Positions 32,526 to 42,289 of a stretch of 64,000 nt of DNA are shown in pieces (positions within the stretch are counted from its first letter, which is position 1; each line of letters begins with the position of its first letter). The position numbers and the translations under genes are program-made. The notes below the pieces were generated by a model. It saw nothing but the letters and a program-made list of their open reading frames with translations. It was not told the origin of the DNA and searched no databases. Source of the stretch: Nocardia nova SH22a (lineage in GTDB: Bacteria > Actinomycetota > Actinomycetes > Mycobacteriales > Mycobacteriaceae); the NCBI RefSeq assembly GCF_000523235.1, contig NZ_CP006850.1:3410001-3474000 (forward strand). Direction: 5' to 3'.

Positions 32526-33668
32526 CTACAGGCTCCGCCCGATGATCACCTTCATGATCTCGTTCGTCCCGCCGTAGATCTTCTGGATCCGGGCATCGGT
32601 GAATACCCGGGAGATCGGGTATTCGGCCATGTAGCCGTAGCCGCCGAACAGTTGCAGGCATTCGTCGGCGACCTTGCACTGTTGTTCGGTCAGCCACCAC
32701 TTGGCCTTGGCGGCGGTGGGGATGTCGAGTTCGCCGCGGAGGTGTTTGGTGACGCAGTCGTCGAGGAAGGCCCAGGCCACCGACGCGATGGTGTCGCATT
32801 CGGCGAGGGTGAACTGGGTGTTCTGGAAGTTGAAGATCGGCTTGCCGAAGGCCTGGCGTTCCTTGGTGTAGGCCACGGTCATCTGGACGGTCTTCTCCAC
32901 GGCAGCGGCGGCGGCCACGGCCAGGATCAGTCGTTCCTGGGGGAGTTGCTGCATGAGCTGGATGAAGCCGGCGCCCTCGGCGCCCAGCAGGTTCGTCGTC
33001 GGCACCCGGACGCCGTCGAAGAACAGTTCGCAGGTGTCCTGGCCGTGCTGGCCGACCTTCTCCAGGTTGCGTCCGCGCCGGAAGCCGTCACGGTCGGTCT
33101 CCACGGCGATCAGCGAAACCGATTCCGCGCCTTTGCCTTCGGAGGTCTTGGCGGCGACGATCACCAGGTCGGCGAGCAGGCCGTTGGAGATGAAGGTCTT
33201 GGCGCCGTCGATGACGTAGTGGTCACCGTCGGCGACCGCGCGGGTGCGGATGGCCTGCAGATCCGATCCGGTGCCGGGCTCGGTCATGGCGACGGCGCCG
33301 ACGATCTCGCCGGAGGCCATCTTCGGCAGCCACGCCCGCTTCTGTTCCTCGGTGCCGTACGCGTTGATGTAGTGGGCGACGATCGTCGAGTGCACCGGAT
33401 TGCCGAGGCTGGGCGCCATGGCACGGGTCTGCTCGATCGCGATGACCGCCTCGTGAGCGAAGGTGCCGCCGCCACCGCCGTACTCCTCGGGAATCGAGAT
33501 GCACAGCAGGCCCAATTCGCCTGCGCGGTTCCAGATCTCACGGTCGACGTGGTGCTGACGGCCCCAGCGATCCTCGTTCGGCGCGCATTCCTTCTCGAAG
33601 AAGCGACGCGCCAGATCGGTGAGGGCGTCGAGATCTTCGTCCATCCACGGGGACCGGTGCACCGGCAC
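32526..33668 (-). CDS. Acyl-CoA dehydrogenase
   Basis: A 380-residue FAD-dependent dehydrogenase. Family motifs are [17 protein letters not shown] (FAD contact), [25 protein letters not shown] and the C-terminal [19 protein letters not shown] and [17 protein letters not shown]. Its long-chain-like N-terminus ([21 protein letters not shown]) fits AcdA/FadE-type enzymes. GTG at 33668 follows GAGGAG. It is followed (leftwards) by the long hairpin at 32454-32518. The AraC gene upstream on the same strand (99-bp gap) may regulate it. Confidence 0.92.
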   Translation of the reverse strand: MPVHRSPWMDEDLDALTDLARRFFEKECAPNEDRWGRQHHVDREIWNRAGELGLLCISIPEEYGGGGGTFAHEAVIAIEQTRAMAPSLGNPVHSTIVAHYINAYGTEEQKRAWLPKMASGEIVGAVAMTEPGTGSDLQAIRTRAVADGDHYVIDGAKTFISNGLLADLVIVAAKTSEGKGAESVSLIAVETDRDGFRRGRNLEKVGQHGQDTCELFFDGVRVPTTNLLGAEGAGFIQLMQQLPQERLILAVAAAAAVEKTVQMTVAYTKERQAFGKPIFNFQNTQFTLAECDTIASVAWAFLDDCVTKHLRGELDIPTAAKAKWWLTEQQCKVADECLQLFGGYGYMAEYPISRVFTDARIQKIYGGTNEIMKVIIGRSL

Positions 33669-33767
33669 GGGGAACTCCTCTGTTCGGATACAGTGCTCTG
33701 CCCCGACGGTAGGTTCCAGGTGGGTCCGCGCCCATGACCGCAGCGCTCGATGTTGTGACCGGATCGC

Positions 33768-34775
33768 TCAGTGTGGGCCGAGATACGAGCCGGGGGAGCT
33801 GCCGGTCCAGCGCCGGAAGGCGCGCGAGAAGGCGCTCGGTTCGGAGAATCCGAGTCGCCGCGACAACGCGGAGACGGTCTCGTCGCCGCGGACCAGGGCG
33901 GCGACCGCGGTATCGCGCAGGATCTGCTCCCGGATCAGGCTGGGGGAGGTGCGCTCGTCGCGGAGTTTCCGGCGCAGCGTGGCGGGGCTGACGGCGAGTT
34001 CGGCGGCGATCCGGTCGACGCCGGGCCAGTCCCGCGGACCGCCGCGCTCGAGGATGCGCCGCACCCGCGCCGCGGTGGACACCGCGTCGTGGTCGCGCGC
34101 GATCACGGCCTCGGGTGCGTTGCGCAGGAAGCGGAGCAGATCGTCCTCGTCGCGGACCAGCGGCAGGGTCAGGGCGGCCGCGTCGAGCACCAGCGCCGGA
34201 TGCGGGGCCGAAAACCGCACCGGCGCACCGAAGATCAGTTCGTAATCGTCGAGTTCGTTGGCGGGATAAGGCACTTCGACGCGCACCAGCGGCAGCGATC
34301 CGCCGACGCCCCAGTCCAGGAAGCGGTAGGCGACCATCAGCAGGGTGTCGATGATCAGGCCGTCCGGATGCCGGATGCCGCTGAGATCGAACGAGATTCG
34401 CACCTCCTCGCCGCGGACGGCCGTCGCGAGCGGCGGAAATCCCGGTAATGCCTTCTGGCACAGCCGGAACCGGTTCAGCGCCGCCGCGACATCGCGTGCG
34501 CCCAGCAGCGCGAAGCACACCAGCCGGAAGGTGCCGCGCGGCATGGGCGCGCGTCCGAGTCCGAGCAGTTCGTCGTCGGTGCTGCGCCACAGCCGCTGCA
34601 CCATGTGCACGGTCTGGCCGACCGTGACCCGCGCCCGGCCCTGGGTGAGCAGCTCCGGTGCGATGGCCGCCTCGGCGAGCAGTTCCCCGGCGTCCCAGCC
34701 GCGCCGCCGGGCCAGCTCGACGATGGCGTGGACGCGCCCGATCGGCAGGGTGACGTCGGTCGATGTCGCGGGCAC
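33768..34775 (-). CDS. AraC-family regulator with arabinose-binding-like N-domain (OruR/QstR group)
   Basis: A 335-residue regulator. The N-terminal ~190 residues match the Arabinose_bd-type domain of OruR-like AraC proteins ([46 protein letters not shown]). The C-terminal ~100 residues are the double helix-turn-helix ([19 protein letters not shown], then [23 protein letters not shown]). Members often respond to fatty acids or related ligands. It is divergent from the alcohol dehydrogenase (114-bp gap) and precedes an acyl-CoA dehydrogenase. Confidence 0.88.
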   Translation of the reverse strand: MPATSTDVTLPIGRVHAIVELARRRGWDAGELLAEAAIAPELLTQGRARVTVGQTVHMVQRLWRSTDDELLGLGRAPMPRGTFRLVCFALLGARDVAAALNRFRLCQKALPGFPPLATAVRGEEVRISFDLSGIRHPDGLIIDTLLMVAYRFLDWGVGGSLPLVRVEVPYPANELDDYELIFGAPVRFSAPHPALVLDAAALTLPLVRDEDDLLRFLRNAPEAVIARDHDAVSTAARVRRILERGGPRDWPGVDRIAAELAVSPATLRRKLRDERTSPSLIREQILRDTAVAALVRGDETVSALSRRLGFSEPSAFSRAFRRWTGSSPGSYLGPH

Positions 34776-34889
34776 GCAGCGACGCTATCAACGCCGGTGC
34801 GCGGGCGAATCCGGTGGTGGTGTCACCGGTGCGCACTACCATCGATCTTCGACGCCCGTGGCGCGGTATCCGGTGCCGGAAGGAGCGCG

Positions 34890-35909
34890 ATGAACGCCAC
34901 CATGACTGCCTGGCAGGTCGAACGGCCGGGACCGATCGACATCTCGCCCCCGGTCCGCGCCCGGATGCCGATCCCCGAGCCGGGGCCCGGCGAGGTGCTG
35001 GTCCGGGTTCTCGCCTGCGGGGTGTGCCGCACCGATCTGCACGTCGCCGAGGGGGACCTGCCGGTCCACCGCGAACGGGTCGTGCCCGGTCACGAGATCG
35101 TCGGTGAGGTCGTGTCCACCGGATCCGGCGCGGACGCGGTGGCCGTCGGCGACCGGGTCGGGATCGCCTGGCTGCGCACGACCTGCGGCCGGTGCGCCTA
35201 CTGCCGCCGCGGCGCGGAGAACCTGTGCCCCGAGTCCCGCTACACCGGCTGGGACGCCGACGGCGGTTATGCCGAATATGCCACCGCGCCGGTCGATTAC
35301 GTCTACCGGATGCCCGGCGGTTACGCCGACGCCGAGCTCGCGCCGCTGCTGTGCGCGGGCATCATCGGGTTCCGGGCGTTGCGCCGCTCGGCGCCGCCGC
35401 CGGGCGGACGGCTGGGCATCTACGGATTCGGCGGCAGCGCCCACCTGGCCGCCCAGGTCGCACTGGCCGAGGGTTGCGAGGTGCATGTGATGACGCGCGA
35501 CAGTGCGGCGCGCGAGCTGGCACTCGAACTCGGGGCGTCCTCCGCGCAGGGCGCCGCCGATCCGCCGCCGGTGCCGCTGGATTCGGCGATTCTGTTCGCT
35601 CCGGTCGGTGATCTGGTTCCCCCGGCGCTGGCGGCGCTGGACCGGGGCGGGGTCCTGGCCATCGCCGGTATCCATCTCACCGACATTCCCGTGCTGAACT
35701 ATCAGCGGCATCTGTTCCAGGAGCGCGAGATCCGCTCGGTCACCGCCAACACCCGGGCGGACGGCCGCGAATTCCTGGACTTCTGCGCCCGGCATCGGAT
35801 GCGCGTCCGGATCACGCCGTATCCGCTCGAATCCGCCGATCGTGCCCTGTCGGACCTGTTCCACGGCCGGTTCGCCGGTGCGGCGGTCCTGCTGCCCAAC
35901 GGGCGATGA
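34890..35909 (+). CDS. Zinc-dependent alcohol dehydrogenase (AdhA-like)
   Basis: A 339-residue medium-chain dehydrogenase. The catalytic zinc site is [12 protein letters not shown] with GHEIVGEV, and the structural zinc cysteines are in [17 protein letters not shown]. The nucleotide-binding loop is [19 protein letters not shown] (GFGGSA rather than GxGxxG). It would interconvert alcohols and aldehydes with NAD(P). ATG at 34890 follows AAGGAGCGCG. It is next to a divergent AraC gene. It resembles mycobacterial AdhA (Rv1862) in length and motifs. Confidence 0.9.
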   Translation: MNATMTAWQVERPGPIDISPPVRARMPIPEPGPGEVLVRVLACGVCRTDLHVAEGDLPVHRERVVPGHEIVGEVVSTGSGADAVAVGDRVGIAWLRTTCGRCAYCRRGAENLCPESRYTGWDADGGYAEYATAPVDYVYRMPGGYADAELAPLLCAGIIGFRALRRSAPPPGGRLGIYGFGGSAHLAAQVALAEGCEVHVMTRDSAARELALELGASSAQGAADPPPVPLDSAILFAPVGDLVPPALAALDRGGVLAIAGIHLTDIPVLNYQRHLFQEREIRSVTANTRADGREFLDFCARHRMRVRITPYPLESADRALSDLFHGRFAGAAVLLPNGR

Positions 35910-35930
35910 TCGTGCCGGTACCATCGAAAA

Positions 35931-35944
35931 TGTAACGTGTTCCA
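35931..35944. promoter_or_regulatory. KstR-like motif upstream of the alpha/beta hydrolase
   Basis: TGTAACGTGTTCCA matches the KstR operator TNNAACNNGTTNNA at every defined position. It is 30 bp before the hydrolase start. KstR controls cholesterol catabolism in mycobacteria and rhodococci. Confidence 0.5.
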
Positions 35945-35973
35945 ATTCGTTGCCGAGATGTGGAACGGAGGGT

Positions 35974-36903
35974 GTGGTGGCGGCAGAGGACGGCCGGGTG
36001 GCGGCCCGTCGTGGAGTGAGCGGACCGGTCGCGCGGGCGGGATCCCGCGTCGCCTCGGTGACGTCGGTGCCCGCGGGCCGGATGGTCGACCTGCCCGGCC
36101 GCGGCCGGACCTATCTGGTCGACATACCGGGCCCCGAGGGTGCGCCCGCGATCGTCCTACTGCACGGCCTGGTGACCACCGGGATGCTCAACTGGTTCCC
36201 GGCGCTGGCGGAACTGTCCGAACGTTATCGCGTGGTGGTCTTCGACCAGCGCTGGCACGGGCACGGAATCCGCTCGCCCCGTTTCGATCTCGACGATCTC
36301 GCCGACGATGTGGCCGCGGTCGCCGAGGTGCTCGGACTGCATCGTCCGATCCTGGCGGGATATTCGATGGGCGGGATCGTCGCGCAGTCGGCGGCACATC
36401 GGCATCCGGATCTGGCCGGTGGGCTGGTGCTGTGCGCCACCACCTACCGATTCCGGGAGAAGTGGCGCGAACGCCTCTTCCACGGCGGGATGTCACTGCT
36501 CGCCGCGGCGACGGCGGACACAGCGGGGCGGCGCGTGGTCGCGGCCGGGCGGAAACTGCCGGGGATGCCCGAAATATCCTGGGAGACAGGGCGAATGGAT
36601 CGATGGGCGCTGGGGGAGCTGCGCACCGCCGGTGGCTGGGCGATGACACATGCGATCGCCGAACTCGGGCGCTTCGACTCCTCGCCGTGGTTACCGCGGC
36701 TGCGCGTGCCGACGGCGGTGGTGATCACGACACACGACCGGGCGCTTCCGGTGTTCCGGCAGCTGGAAATGGCGAAAATGATTGCGGGAGCGGAGATCTT
36801 CCTCGCACCGGCCGGACACGCGGCCTGTGTACTCGAGGCGGACGCCTTTGTCCCGGTACTCCTCGAGGCGTGCGCGGACGTCGCCGCCCGGCGGGAGAAC
36901 TGA
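35974..36903 (+). CDS. Alpha/beta hydrolase
   Basis: A 309-residue hydrolase (GTG starts at 35974 or 35998 are both possible; the second has GAGGA at ideal spacing). Oxyanion-hole segment VLLHGLVTTGM, nucleophile elbow AGYSMGGIVAQ (Ser in GxSxG), and a C-terminal histidine in APAGHAACVLEADAF are visible. The substrate is unknown; the KstR-like motif upstream and the WS/DGAT gene it converges with (4 bp apart) suggest lipid or ester substrates. Preceded by a possible ribosome-binding site AACGGAGG. Confidence 0.8.
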   Translation: MVAAEDGRVAARRGVSGPVARAGSRVASVTSVPAGRMVDLPGRGRTYLVDIPGPEGAPAIVLLHGLVTTGMLNWFPALAELSERYRVVVFDQRWHGHGIRSPRFDLDDLADDVAAVAEVLGLHRPILAGYSMGGIVAQSAAHRHPDLAGGLVLCATTYRFREKWRERLFHGGMSLLAAATADTAGRRVVAAGRKLPGMPEISWETGRMDRWALGELRTAGGWAMTHAIAELGRFDSSPWLPRLRVPTAVVITTHDRALPVFRQLEMAKMIAGAEIFLAPAGHAACVLEADAFVPVLLEACADVAARREN

Positions 36904-36907
36904 CCGA

Positions 36908-38323
36908 TCAGTGGTGCGCCGGTTCACGGTTCGCGGCGTGGGCGGCCTTGAGCAGCGCGGCGATGGTGTCGTGCACCGCGTCGGCCATCCGGTCGAGGTC
37001 GGGGACCAGTTCCCGGCAGGCGATGAAACCGATGTCGAGGTCGCCGTTGGCAGACAGCACGGTGACATTGAGCCCCGCGCCGTGGAACACCGGGCCGAAC
37101 GGGAACAGGGCGTCGATGCGATGGCCCAGGAAGTACAGCGGCTGCTGCGGGCCGGGCACATTGGAGATCACCAGGTTGTGCACCACGGGATGGCGTTCGG
37201 CGAGTTTGAGCGACGAATAGGCGCGCATCGCCAGCCGGAAGGTGTTCGGCGGGGCGTAACGGGCCCAGTCCTGCAGGAAGTCCGCCCCCAGGACCTCGTG
37301 TTCCTCCTTGGCGCAGCGGTTGGCCTCCGCGATCTGCTCGAGCCGCAGCACCGGATCGTCGATATCGGTGTAGAGCTGGGTGAACAGCGTCGACACCTTG
37401 TTGACCCCGCGGTCGTGGCGGCTGGTCTCGTGGGTGGACACCGGAATGGAGGCGATCAGCGAGGTGTCCGGCAACTCGTCGTGATCGGCCAGGTACTGCC
37501 GCAGCGCCCCGGCCACGATGGTGAGTACGACATCGTTGATCTTGACGCCGAACGCCGCTCGGATGTCCTTGATATCGGACAGTTCGGCGGTGGTGAAGGC
37601 GACACTGCGATGCGGTGAGACCGTCCGGTTGAACGGTGTGCGCGGCGCGGTGAACGGCAGCGCCATACCGCGTTTGTCGGATCGGCGGCGGCGCACCAGA
37701 CTGCCGAGTTTGCCGACCGTCTGCGGCACCATCCCGACCATGCCCAGTTTCGCGGGCATTCGCATCAGACCTTCCGCGGCCAGGACGAGATCATGGGGAT
37801 CGTCTGTGCCGGAATCGGTTTCGTCCGGCTCGGGATAGCGCACACCCGGTTCGGCGTCGCACAGGTACGCCATCATGTTGGCGCCGGTGACGCCGTCGAC
37901 CGCGGCGTGATGGTATTTCGAGACCACGGCCACCCTGCCCTCGGCCAGTCCCTCGATCGCCCACATCTCCCACAGCGGCCGCGAACGGTCCATCGGCTGG
38001 CCCGCGATATCGCCCACGAGTTCGGCCAGTTCCTTCGGCCCGCCGGGGGCGGGCAGGCCGAGGCGGTGTACGTGATGGTCGAGGTCGAAGGTGGTGTCGG
38101 CGACCCAGACCGGGTGGTCGAGATCGAACGGCACGCGGTGTACGCGGCGGCGCATCGCGGGCACCAGGGGCAGGCGGCGTCTCAGCTCGTCCTTCAGGGC
38201 GGTGAATTCGTACTCGGTGCCGTCGGCGGCAGGGTCGAGAATCAGCAGTGCGCACACGTGCAACAACTGGGTGTCGGTTTCCAGGTACAAGAAGCTGGCA
38301 TCCAGCCCGGTCAATCGCTCCAT
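36908..38323 (-). CDS. WS/DGAT-family acyltransferase (wax ester/triacylglycerol synthase)
   Basis: A 471-residue acyltransferase with the catalytic HHxxxDG motif YHHAAVDG (H138, H139, D143) and the second conserved block FGVKINDVVLTIVAGALR, then VISNVPGPQQPLYFLG. Such enzymes join an acyl-CoA to diacylglycerol or a fatty alcohol to make storage lipid. It is convergent with the hydrolase. The fatty acyl-CoA reductase nearby (39143) could supply fatty alcohol for wax esters. A near-match to the KstR motif precedes it. Confidence 0.9.
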   Translation of the reverse strand: MERLTGLDASFLYLETDTQLLHVCALLILDPAADGTEYEFTALKDELRRRLPLVPAMRRRVHRVPFDLDHPVWVADTTFDLDHHVHRLGLPAPGGPKELAELVGDIAGQPMDRSRPLWEMWAIEGLAEGRVAVVSKYHHAAVDGVTGANMMAYLCDAEPGVRYPEPDETDSGTDDPHDLVLAAEGLMRMPAKLGMVGMVPQTVGKLGSLVRRRRSDKRGMALPFTAPRTPFNRTVSPHRSVAFTTAELSDIKDIRAAFGVKINDVVLTIVAGALRQYLADHDELPDTSLIASIPVSTHETSRHDRGVNKVSTLFTQLYTDIDDPVLRLEQIAEANRCAKEEHEVLGADFLQDWARYAPPNTFRLAMRAYSSLKLAERHPVVHNLVISNVPGPQQPLYFLGHRIDALFPFGPVFHGAGLNVTVLSANGDLDIGFIACRELVPDLDRMADAVHDTIAALLKAAHAANREPAHH

Positions 38324-38336
38324 ACCTCCAGGCTAT

Positions 38337-38350
38337 GGGAACGTGTTCTA
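38337..38350. promoter_or_regulatory. Near-match KstR-like motif upstream of WS/DGAT
   Basis: GGGAACGTGTTCTA matches the KstR pattern TNNAACNNGTTNNA except for its first base. It lies 14 bp from the WS/DGAT start, so it overlaps the ribosome-binding region or a leaderless promoter. Confidence 0.35.
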
Positions 38351-38380
38351 ACGGGTTGCCCGAACGGACGGGGATACGGG

Positions 38381-39097
38381 TCACATTCCGGCGGGATTCG
38401 AGCCCGTGATCAGTTGCGAGACGGTCACGAAATCGTAACCGCGGGAACGGAGTTCCGTGACGATACGCGGTATCGCGGCCAACGCCGCGGGCTGGTACAT
38501 GGCATGTAACAGGATGATCGATCCCGGCCGGACACCGTTCACCGTCTTCGACGCGATCGTGCCGGTGTCCGCGCCGCCGGTGGAGTCGGATTCGACGTCC
38601 CACATCACGGTCGTGCGATCGTGATGCGAGAGATACCGGGGCAGGGCGACGAGCTTCTTACCGTAGGGCGGGCGGAAGGTCACCGGGCCGCGATAGCCGG
38701 TGCGCGCGATCTCGGTGTCGGTGCGCTCGACCTCGGCGGCCACCGTGCCGGGGGTGACGAACACCAGCCGCCGGTGGGTGTAGCTGTGGTTGCCGATCTC
38801 GTGCCCGGCGGCGGCGATCCGCGCACCGTACTCGCGATGGGCCGCCAGATCCCGGCCGACAAGATAGAACGTCGCCGGAACATGCTGGGCGGCAAGGGTT
38901 TCCAGAATCTCCGGGGTCCGGCCGGTCGGACCGTCGTCGATGGTCAGCGCCACCACCTTGCGCGCGGTGTCGACGCGGTGGACCAGCCGTCCGGCGAGCT
39001 GGTGGGTGCGCGAATTCATCAGGACATAGGTGCCGATCGACAACACGGCCGCGATCGTGATCACGATCGCGGCCGTGCGCAGAACCCTCGATTTCAC
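38381..39097 (-). CDS. Polysaccharide deacetylase (NodB domain), membrane-anchored
   Basis: A 238-residue deacetylase. An N-terminal signal anchor spans about residues 8-27 (TAAIVITIAAVLSIGTYVL). NodB motifs follow: ALTIDDGPTGR (metal Asp pair), GHEIGNHSYTHRRL (HxxxxH metal site) and TFRPPYGKK, with a late IILLHAMYQ for the acceptor His. It acts outside the membrane, probably on peptidoglycan or another amino-sugar polymer. The start is a GTG at 39097. It lies 45 bp downstream of the fatty acyl reductase on the same strand. Confidence 0.9.
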   Translation of the reverse strand: MKSRVLRTAAIVITIAAVLSIGTYVLMNSRTHQLAGRLVHRVDTARKVVALTIDDGPTGRTPEILETLAAQHVPATFYLVGRDLAAHREYGARIAAAGHEIGNHSYTHRRLVFVTPGTVAAEVERTDTEIARTGYRGPVTFRPPYGKKLVALPRYLSHHDRTTVMWDVESDSTGGADTGTIASKTVNGVRPGSIILLHAMYQPAALAAIPRIVTELRSRGYDFVTVSQLITGSNPAGM

Positions 39098-39142
39098 CGG
39101 CGCAACCTACCACCGCCGAACGTGGCCCGGCGGCAGGTCTTC

Positions 39143-41173
39143 TCACCAATTCAGGCCGGGTACCCGGTTGACGATGCGGGCCGCCGGACTCGGCATCCCC
39201 ATCAGTGGCTGGACCACCGGAGCCAGCGCCAGCAGCGGACCGCGACGGCCGGAGTCATCGCTCGCGGCCTCGGTGACGACGGCCCGATCGCCGGACCCGC
39301 GCCGGGCGGCCGCGGATTCACCGAACATCCGGTACCCCCGGTGCAGGATCGCCTTCTTCACCGACGGCATCACCGTGTCGACGACCTGGGCGAAGGTGCC
39401 GATCGGCGTATCGATGCGTGCGGGCCGCTCCTCGAGCGCGCGCACGACGATCTCCGCCGCCTGTTCCGGGCTGTGCACCGGCAGCGACCGGTACATCTCC
39501 GTCGGCGCGATCATCGGCGTGCGCACCAGCGGCATCCGCACCGAGGTGAAGGTGATCCCGGCGTCGGCGTTCTCGACCGCCGCGATCTCGCTGAACGTGT
39601 CCAGCGCCGATTTACTGGCGACATAGGCCGCGAACCGGGGCAGCTTGGTCTGCACCGCGATCGAGGAGATGTTCACCACATGGCCGAATCGCCGCTCGCG
39701 CATGGCCGGGAGCAAGGCCAGGATCAGCCGCACCGCACCGAAGTAGTTGACCGCCATGGTCCGTTCGAAATCGTGCATGCGGTCGGTGGAGTTGAGCACC
39801 GACCGCCGGATCGAACGCCCGGCATTGTTGACCACGTAGTCGACGTGCCGATGGTCGGCGAGCACCTGCTTGACCAGCAGCTCGACCGCCTTCTCGTCGG
39901 TGATGTCGCACGAATAGGCGTGTGCCGCTCCACTTTCCGCGCGCACGGCGGCGGCAGCAGCCTCGAGTTCGTCGAGACCGCGCGCCACCATCAGCACGGT
40001 CGCGCCCCGGCTGGCCACCGCGTGCGCGGTCGCCAGGCCGATGCCGGACGAGGCTCCGGTGATGAGCACGATCCGATCGCGCAGCCGGTCGCCGCGGTCG
40101 TGGCGGCGCGCCCGATCCGGATCCAGCCGGGTCCGCCAGTATTCCCACAGCGCCGGGGCGTAGCCGCCGAAGTCCGGAACCTCGAGGTCGGTGCGCCGCA
40201 GCAGGGCGCGGGTGGAGTCGGAGACGAATTCGGAGGCGAACGACACATGCGGCGCCACCTGGGCCGGAATACCCAACTGCGTCAACAGGAAATCGCGGGT
40301 CGCGGCCACGCCGGGGAGTTTGGTCAGCGTCTGCAGCGCGGCATGGCTGCCGGGCACCGGGCCCACTCCGCTCGGCGCACCGGCCGCCCGCGACAGCGCG
40401 GAGTAGATCTCGGTGAACGGCTGCGGCCGGGGATTGACGAGATGGAAGGTGCGCCGGTTCAGGCCGGGCCGTCCGATCAGCTCGACCATCGCGGCGGCCA
40501 CATAGTCGACCGGAACGATATTGGTCGCGCCCAGATCCGGCAGCGGGATCGGCAATCCGCCGGGCAGCGCGGCGAGCCGGGCGATCGCGGCGAAGAAGTA
40601 GTACGGGCCGTCGATCTTGTCCATCTCACCGGTGCGCGAATCGCCCACGACGATCGCCGGGCGGTAGACCCGCCAGCGCAGTCCCGGCGTCTCCCGGACG
40701 AGTTTCTCGGCCGCGAATTTCGTTCGGTGATAAGGAGACTCGAGATTCTGGCCGAGGTCGAAATCGTCCTCGAAGAACTTGCCGCGATGGTCACCGGCGA
40801 CGGCCACCGACGACACGTGGTGCAGCATGGCGCCCAGTTCGGTGGCCAGGGCGATCACCGCGCGGGTGCCCTCGACGTTGGCGGCGTAGGCGGACTCCTC
40901 GTCGGCGGTGAGGTCGTAGACCGCGCCCAGATGCACCACATGCTCGGCGGCCGGTGGCTCGTCGGTGAGTCCCAGGCCCGGTGCGGTCAGGTCTCCGATC
41001 AGGGGAAAGACCCGATCGGTGGCATTCCAGCGGGCGGCCAGTTCGGCGAGTTTGGCCGTCGAGGCCTCCCGGACCAGGACGTGCACCACCGCGTCGGGAT
41101 CGTCCGCGAGCAGGCCCTCGACCACGCGACGACCCAGAAATCCGGTTCCGCCGGTCACGATGTAGGCGACCAT
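39143..41173 (-). CDS. Two-domain fatty acyl-CoA reductase (FcrA/AcrA1-like)
   Basis: A 676-residue reductase with two NAD(P)-binding modules. Residues 1-~370 form an extended-SDR domain (YIVTGGTGFLGRRVVEGLL; VSSVAVAGDHRGKFFED; the YxxxK in YHRTKFAAEK). Residues ~370-600 form a classical SDR (VLITGASSGIGLATAHAVA; VNNAGRSIR; SSIA with YVASKSAL). This matches alcohol-forming reductases such as Marinobacter FACoAR and mycobacterial AcrA1. It likely makes fatty alcohols for wax esters. ATG at 41173 follows GGAGGG. Confidence 0.9.
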   Translation of the reverse strand: MVAYIVTGGTGFLGRRVVEGLLADDPDAVVHVLVREASTAKLAELAARWNATDRVFPLIGDLTAPGLGLTDEPPAAEHVVHLGAVYDLTADEESAYAANVEGTRAVIALATELGAMLHHVSSVAVAGDHRGKFFEDDFDLGQNLESPYHRTKFAAEKLVRETPGLRWRVYRPAIVVGDSRTGEMDKIDGPYYFFAAIARLAALPGGLPIPLPDLGATNIVPVDYVAAAMVELIGRPGLNRRTFHLVNPRPQPFTEIYSALSRAAGAPSGVGPVPGSHAALQTLTKLPGVAATRDFLLTQLGIPAQVAPHVSFASEFVSDSTRALLRRTDLEVPDFGGYAPALWEYWRTRLDPDRARRHDRGDRLRDRIVLITGASSGIGLATAHAVASRGATVLMVARGLDELEAAAAAVRAESGAAHAYSCDITDEKAVELLVKQVLADHRHVDYVVNNAGRSIRRSVLNSTDRMHDFERTMAVNYFGAVRLILALLPAMRERRFGHVVNISSIAVQTKLPRFAAYVASKSALDTFSEIAAVENADAGITFTSVRMPLVRTPMIAPTEMYRSLPVHSPEQAAEIVVRALEERPARIDTPIGTFAQVVDTVMPSVKKAILHRGYRMFGESAAARRGSGDRAVVTEAASDDSGRRGPLLALAPVVQPLMGMPSPAARIVNRVPGLNW

Positions 41174-41188
41174 AATCCCTCCTGCATG

Positions 41189-41202
41189 TCGAACATGTTG
41201 TC
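41189..41202. promoter_or_regulatory. Palindromic KstR-like near-match before the acyl-CoA reductase
   Basis: TCGAACATGTTGTC matches the KstR pattern TNNAACNNGTTNNA except for its last base. Close by on the same side, GAACATGTTGT pairs imperfectly with ACAACGGTGTTC, forming a wider inverted repeat (41191-41216). It is 16 bp from the start codon. The repressor may be a different TetR protein. Confidence 0.3.
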
Positions 41203-41340
41203 GTACAACGGTGTTCGTCCGGACATGCGTCGGTGGATGCGGACGTGAAGAATGGCCTCTATCAGAATCGAGACCGGAATTAGGAACCCCTGCGTGCCTA
41301 ACTGATGAGTAACTTTAACTCGCGGCCGTCAGCGCTCGCA

Positions 41341-41395
41341 ACCGATCAGCGCCGCCTGTGGTGTGTGTCCTGTCACCACGGCGGCGCTGATCGGT
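41341..41395. terminator. Long, nearly perfect hairpin (probable terminator)
   Basis: ACCGATCAGCGCCGCC-T-GTGGTG pairs with CACCACGGCGGCGCTGATCGGT (one bulged T, 10-base loop, 22 paired bases). It lies about 105 bp past the heme oxygenase stop (leftward) and before the acyl-CoA reductase promoter, in a 327-bp gene-free interval (41174-41500). It is the likely terminator of the heme oxygenase transcript. Confidence 0.6.
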
Positions 41396-41500
41396 ATGTG
41401 TAACAACAATTTTGATGTAACCCGCCGACGCACTTGGCTATCGCCTGGCAACCATCCGGTCGGCTGTCCAAGATGGCGGCCGGATGGCACCGGCGGCGGT

Positions 41501-42190
41501 TCAGCCTTCGCGTCGAACCGGGAATTCGCTTGCGAGATCGGCGAATACGGCGGTGTTGAGATCGAAGGCCCGGCGGCATTCGCCGACGACGCGCTGCTTC
41601 TCGAGATCGTCGACGGCCAGCTCGTCGAGCAGTGTGCGGTACTGCCGTTTGAACGCCGCGGGGTTGGCGATCTGATCGAAGACGTAGAACCGCACGCCGT
41701 CGCCGCGCTTGGGCAGCTGCCACAACTTGGCCGCCGTGCCGCGGATGACCTGTCCGCCGGACAGATCGCCGAGGTAGCGGGTGTAGTGGTGGGCCACGTA
41801 GCCCGCGGGCCAGTCCCGGGCGCATTCGGCGATGCGCTCGGCGTAGGCCGCGGTGGCCGGAAGCGCGGTGAGATCGTCGCGCCAATCGGGCCCGCCGAGA
41901 TGGGCGAGATCGTCCTCCAGATGTGCCAGCCGGGCCAGTTCCGGCCGGATGAACGGACCGGCCACCGGATCGGCGGCGAGAGTGTCCCACTGCTGTTCGA
42001 GCGCCTGGTAGATGTGCCACAACTGCGCGGTGTAGCGGTAGAACGCCCGCACCTCCAGGGCGCCGCCGAGCATATCGCTCATGAAGCTGGAGTTCTCGGC
42101 CTTCGCGTGCTGCTCGGCGGTGGCGGAACGGATCTGCGCGGAGAACGGCACGGAGTCCTCGACAGGGGCGGTGTCCGGCATGATCGGCAT
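41501..42190 (-). CDS. Heme oxygenase (HmuO-like)
   Basis: A 229-residue all-helical heme oxygenase. The proximal histidine region is ATAEQHAKAENSSFMSD and the distal helix is YLGDLSGGQVIRGTAAK, with the glycine-rich GDLSGGQ hallmark. It degrades heme to biliverdin, CO and free iron. ATG at 42190 follows GTGAGGAAC. A sequence with a perfect half iron box (GGTAACCTAA) lies ~29-39 bp upstream. It fits the iron-acquisition theme with EfeB and the metallophore locus. Confidence 0.93.
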   Translation of the reverse strand: MPIMPDTAPVEDSVPFSAQIRSATAEQHAKAENSSFMSDMLGGALEVRAFYRYTAQLWHIYQALEQQWDTLAADPVAGPFIRPELARLAHLEDDLAHLGGPDWRDDLTALPATAAYAERIAECARDWPAGYVAHHYTRYLGDLSGGQVIRGTAAKLWQLPKRGDGVRFYVFDQIANPAAFKRQYRTLLDELAVDDLEKQRVVGECRRAFDLNTAVFADLASEFPVRREG

Positions 42191-42210
42191 GTTCCTCACT
42201 TCGTGATCCA

Positions 42211-42229
42211 GCAACTATGGGTAACCTAA
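42211..42229. promoter_or_regulatory. Partial iron-box-like site before heme oxygenase
   Basis: The 19-mer ending GGTAACCTAA has one well conserved half (TAACCTAA) of the DtxR/IdeR consensus and about 12 of 19 matches overall. It is weaker than the four sites near efeUOB and the metallophore genes, but its position 21-39 bp before the start is suitable. Confidence 0.4.
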
Positions 42230-42289
42230 CTTGCCATCGACGATACCGGTCCGGAGGCCGGGAGGAATCAAACTTTCGGACGAGAGCCG

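Noticed and set aside
38621..41248. 875-codon plus-strand frame across deacetylase and acyl-CoA reductase genes
   Set aside because: Shadow of the true minus-strand genes, whose motifs are unambiguous.
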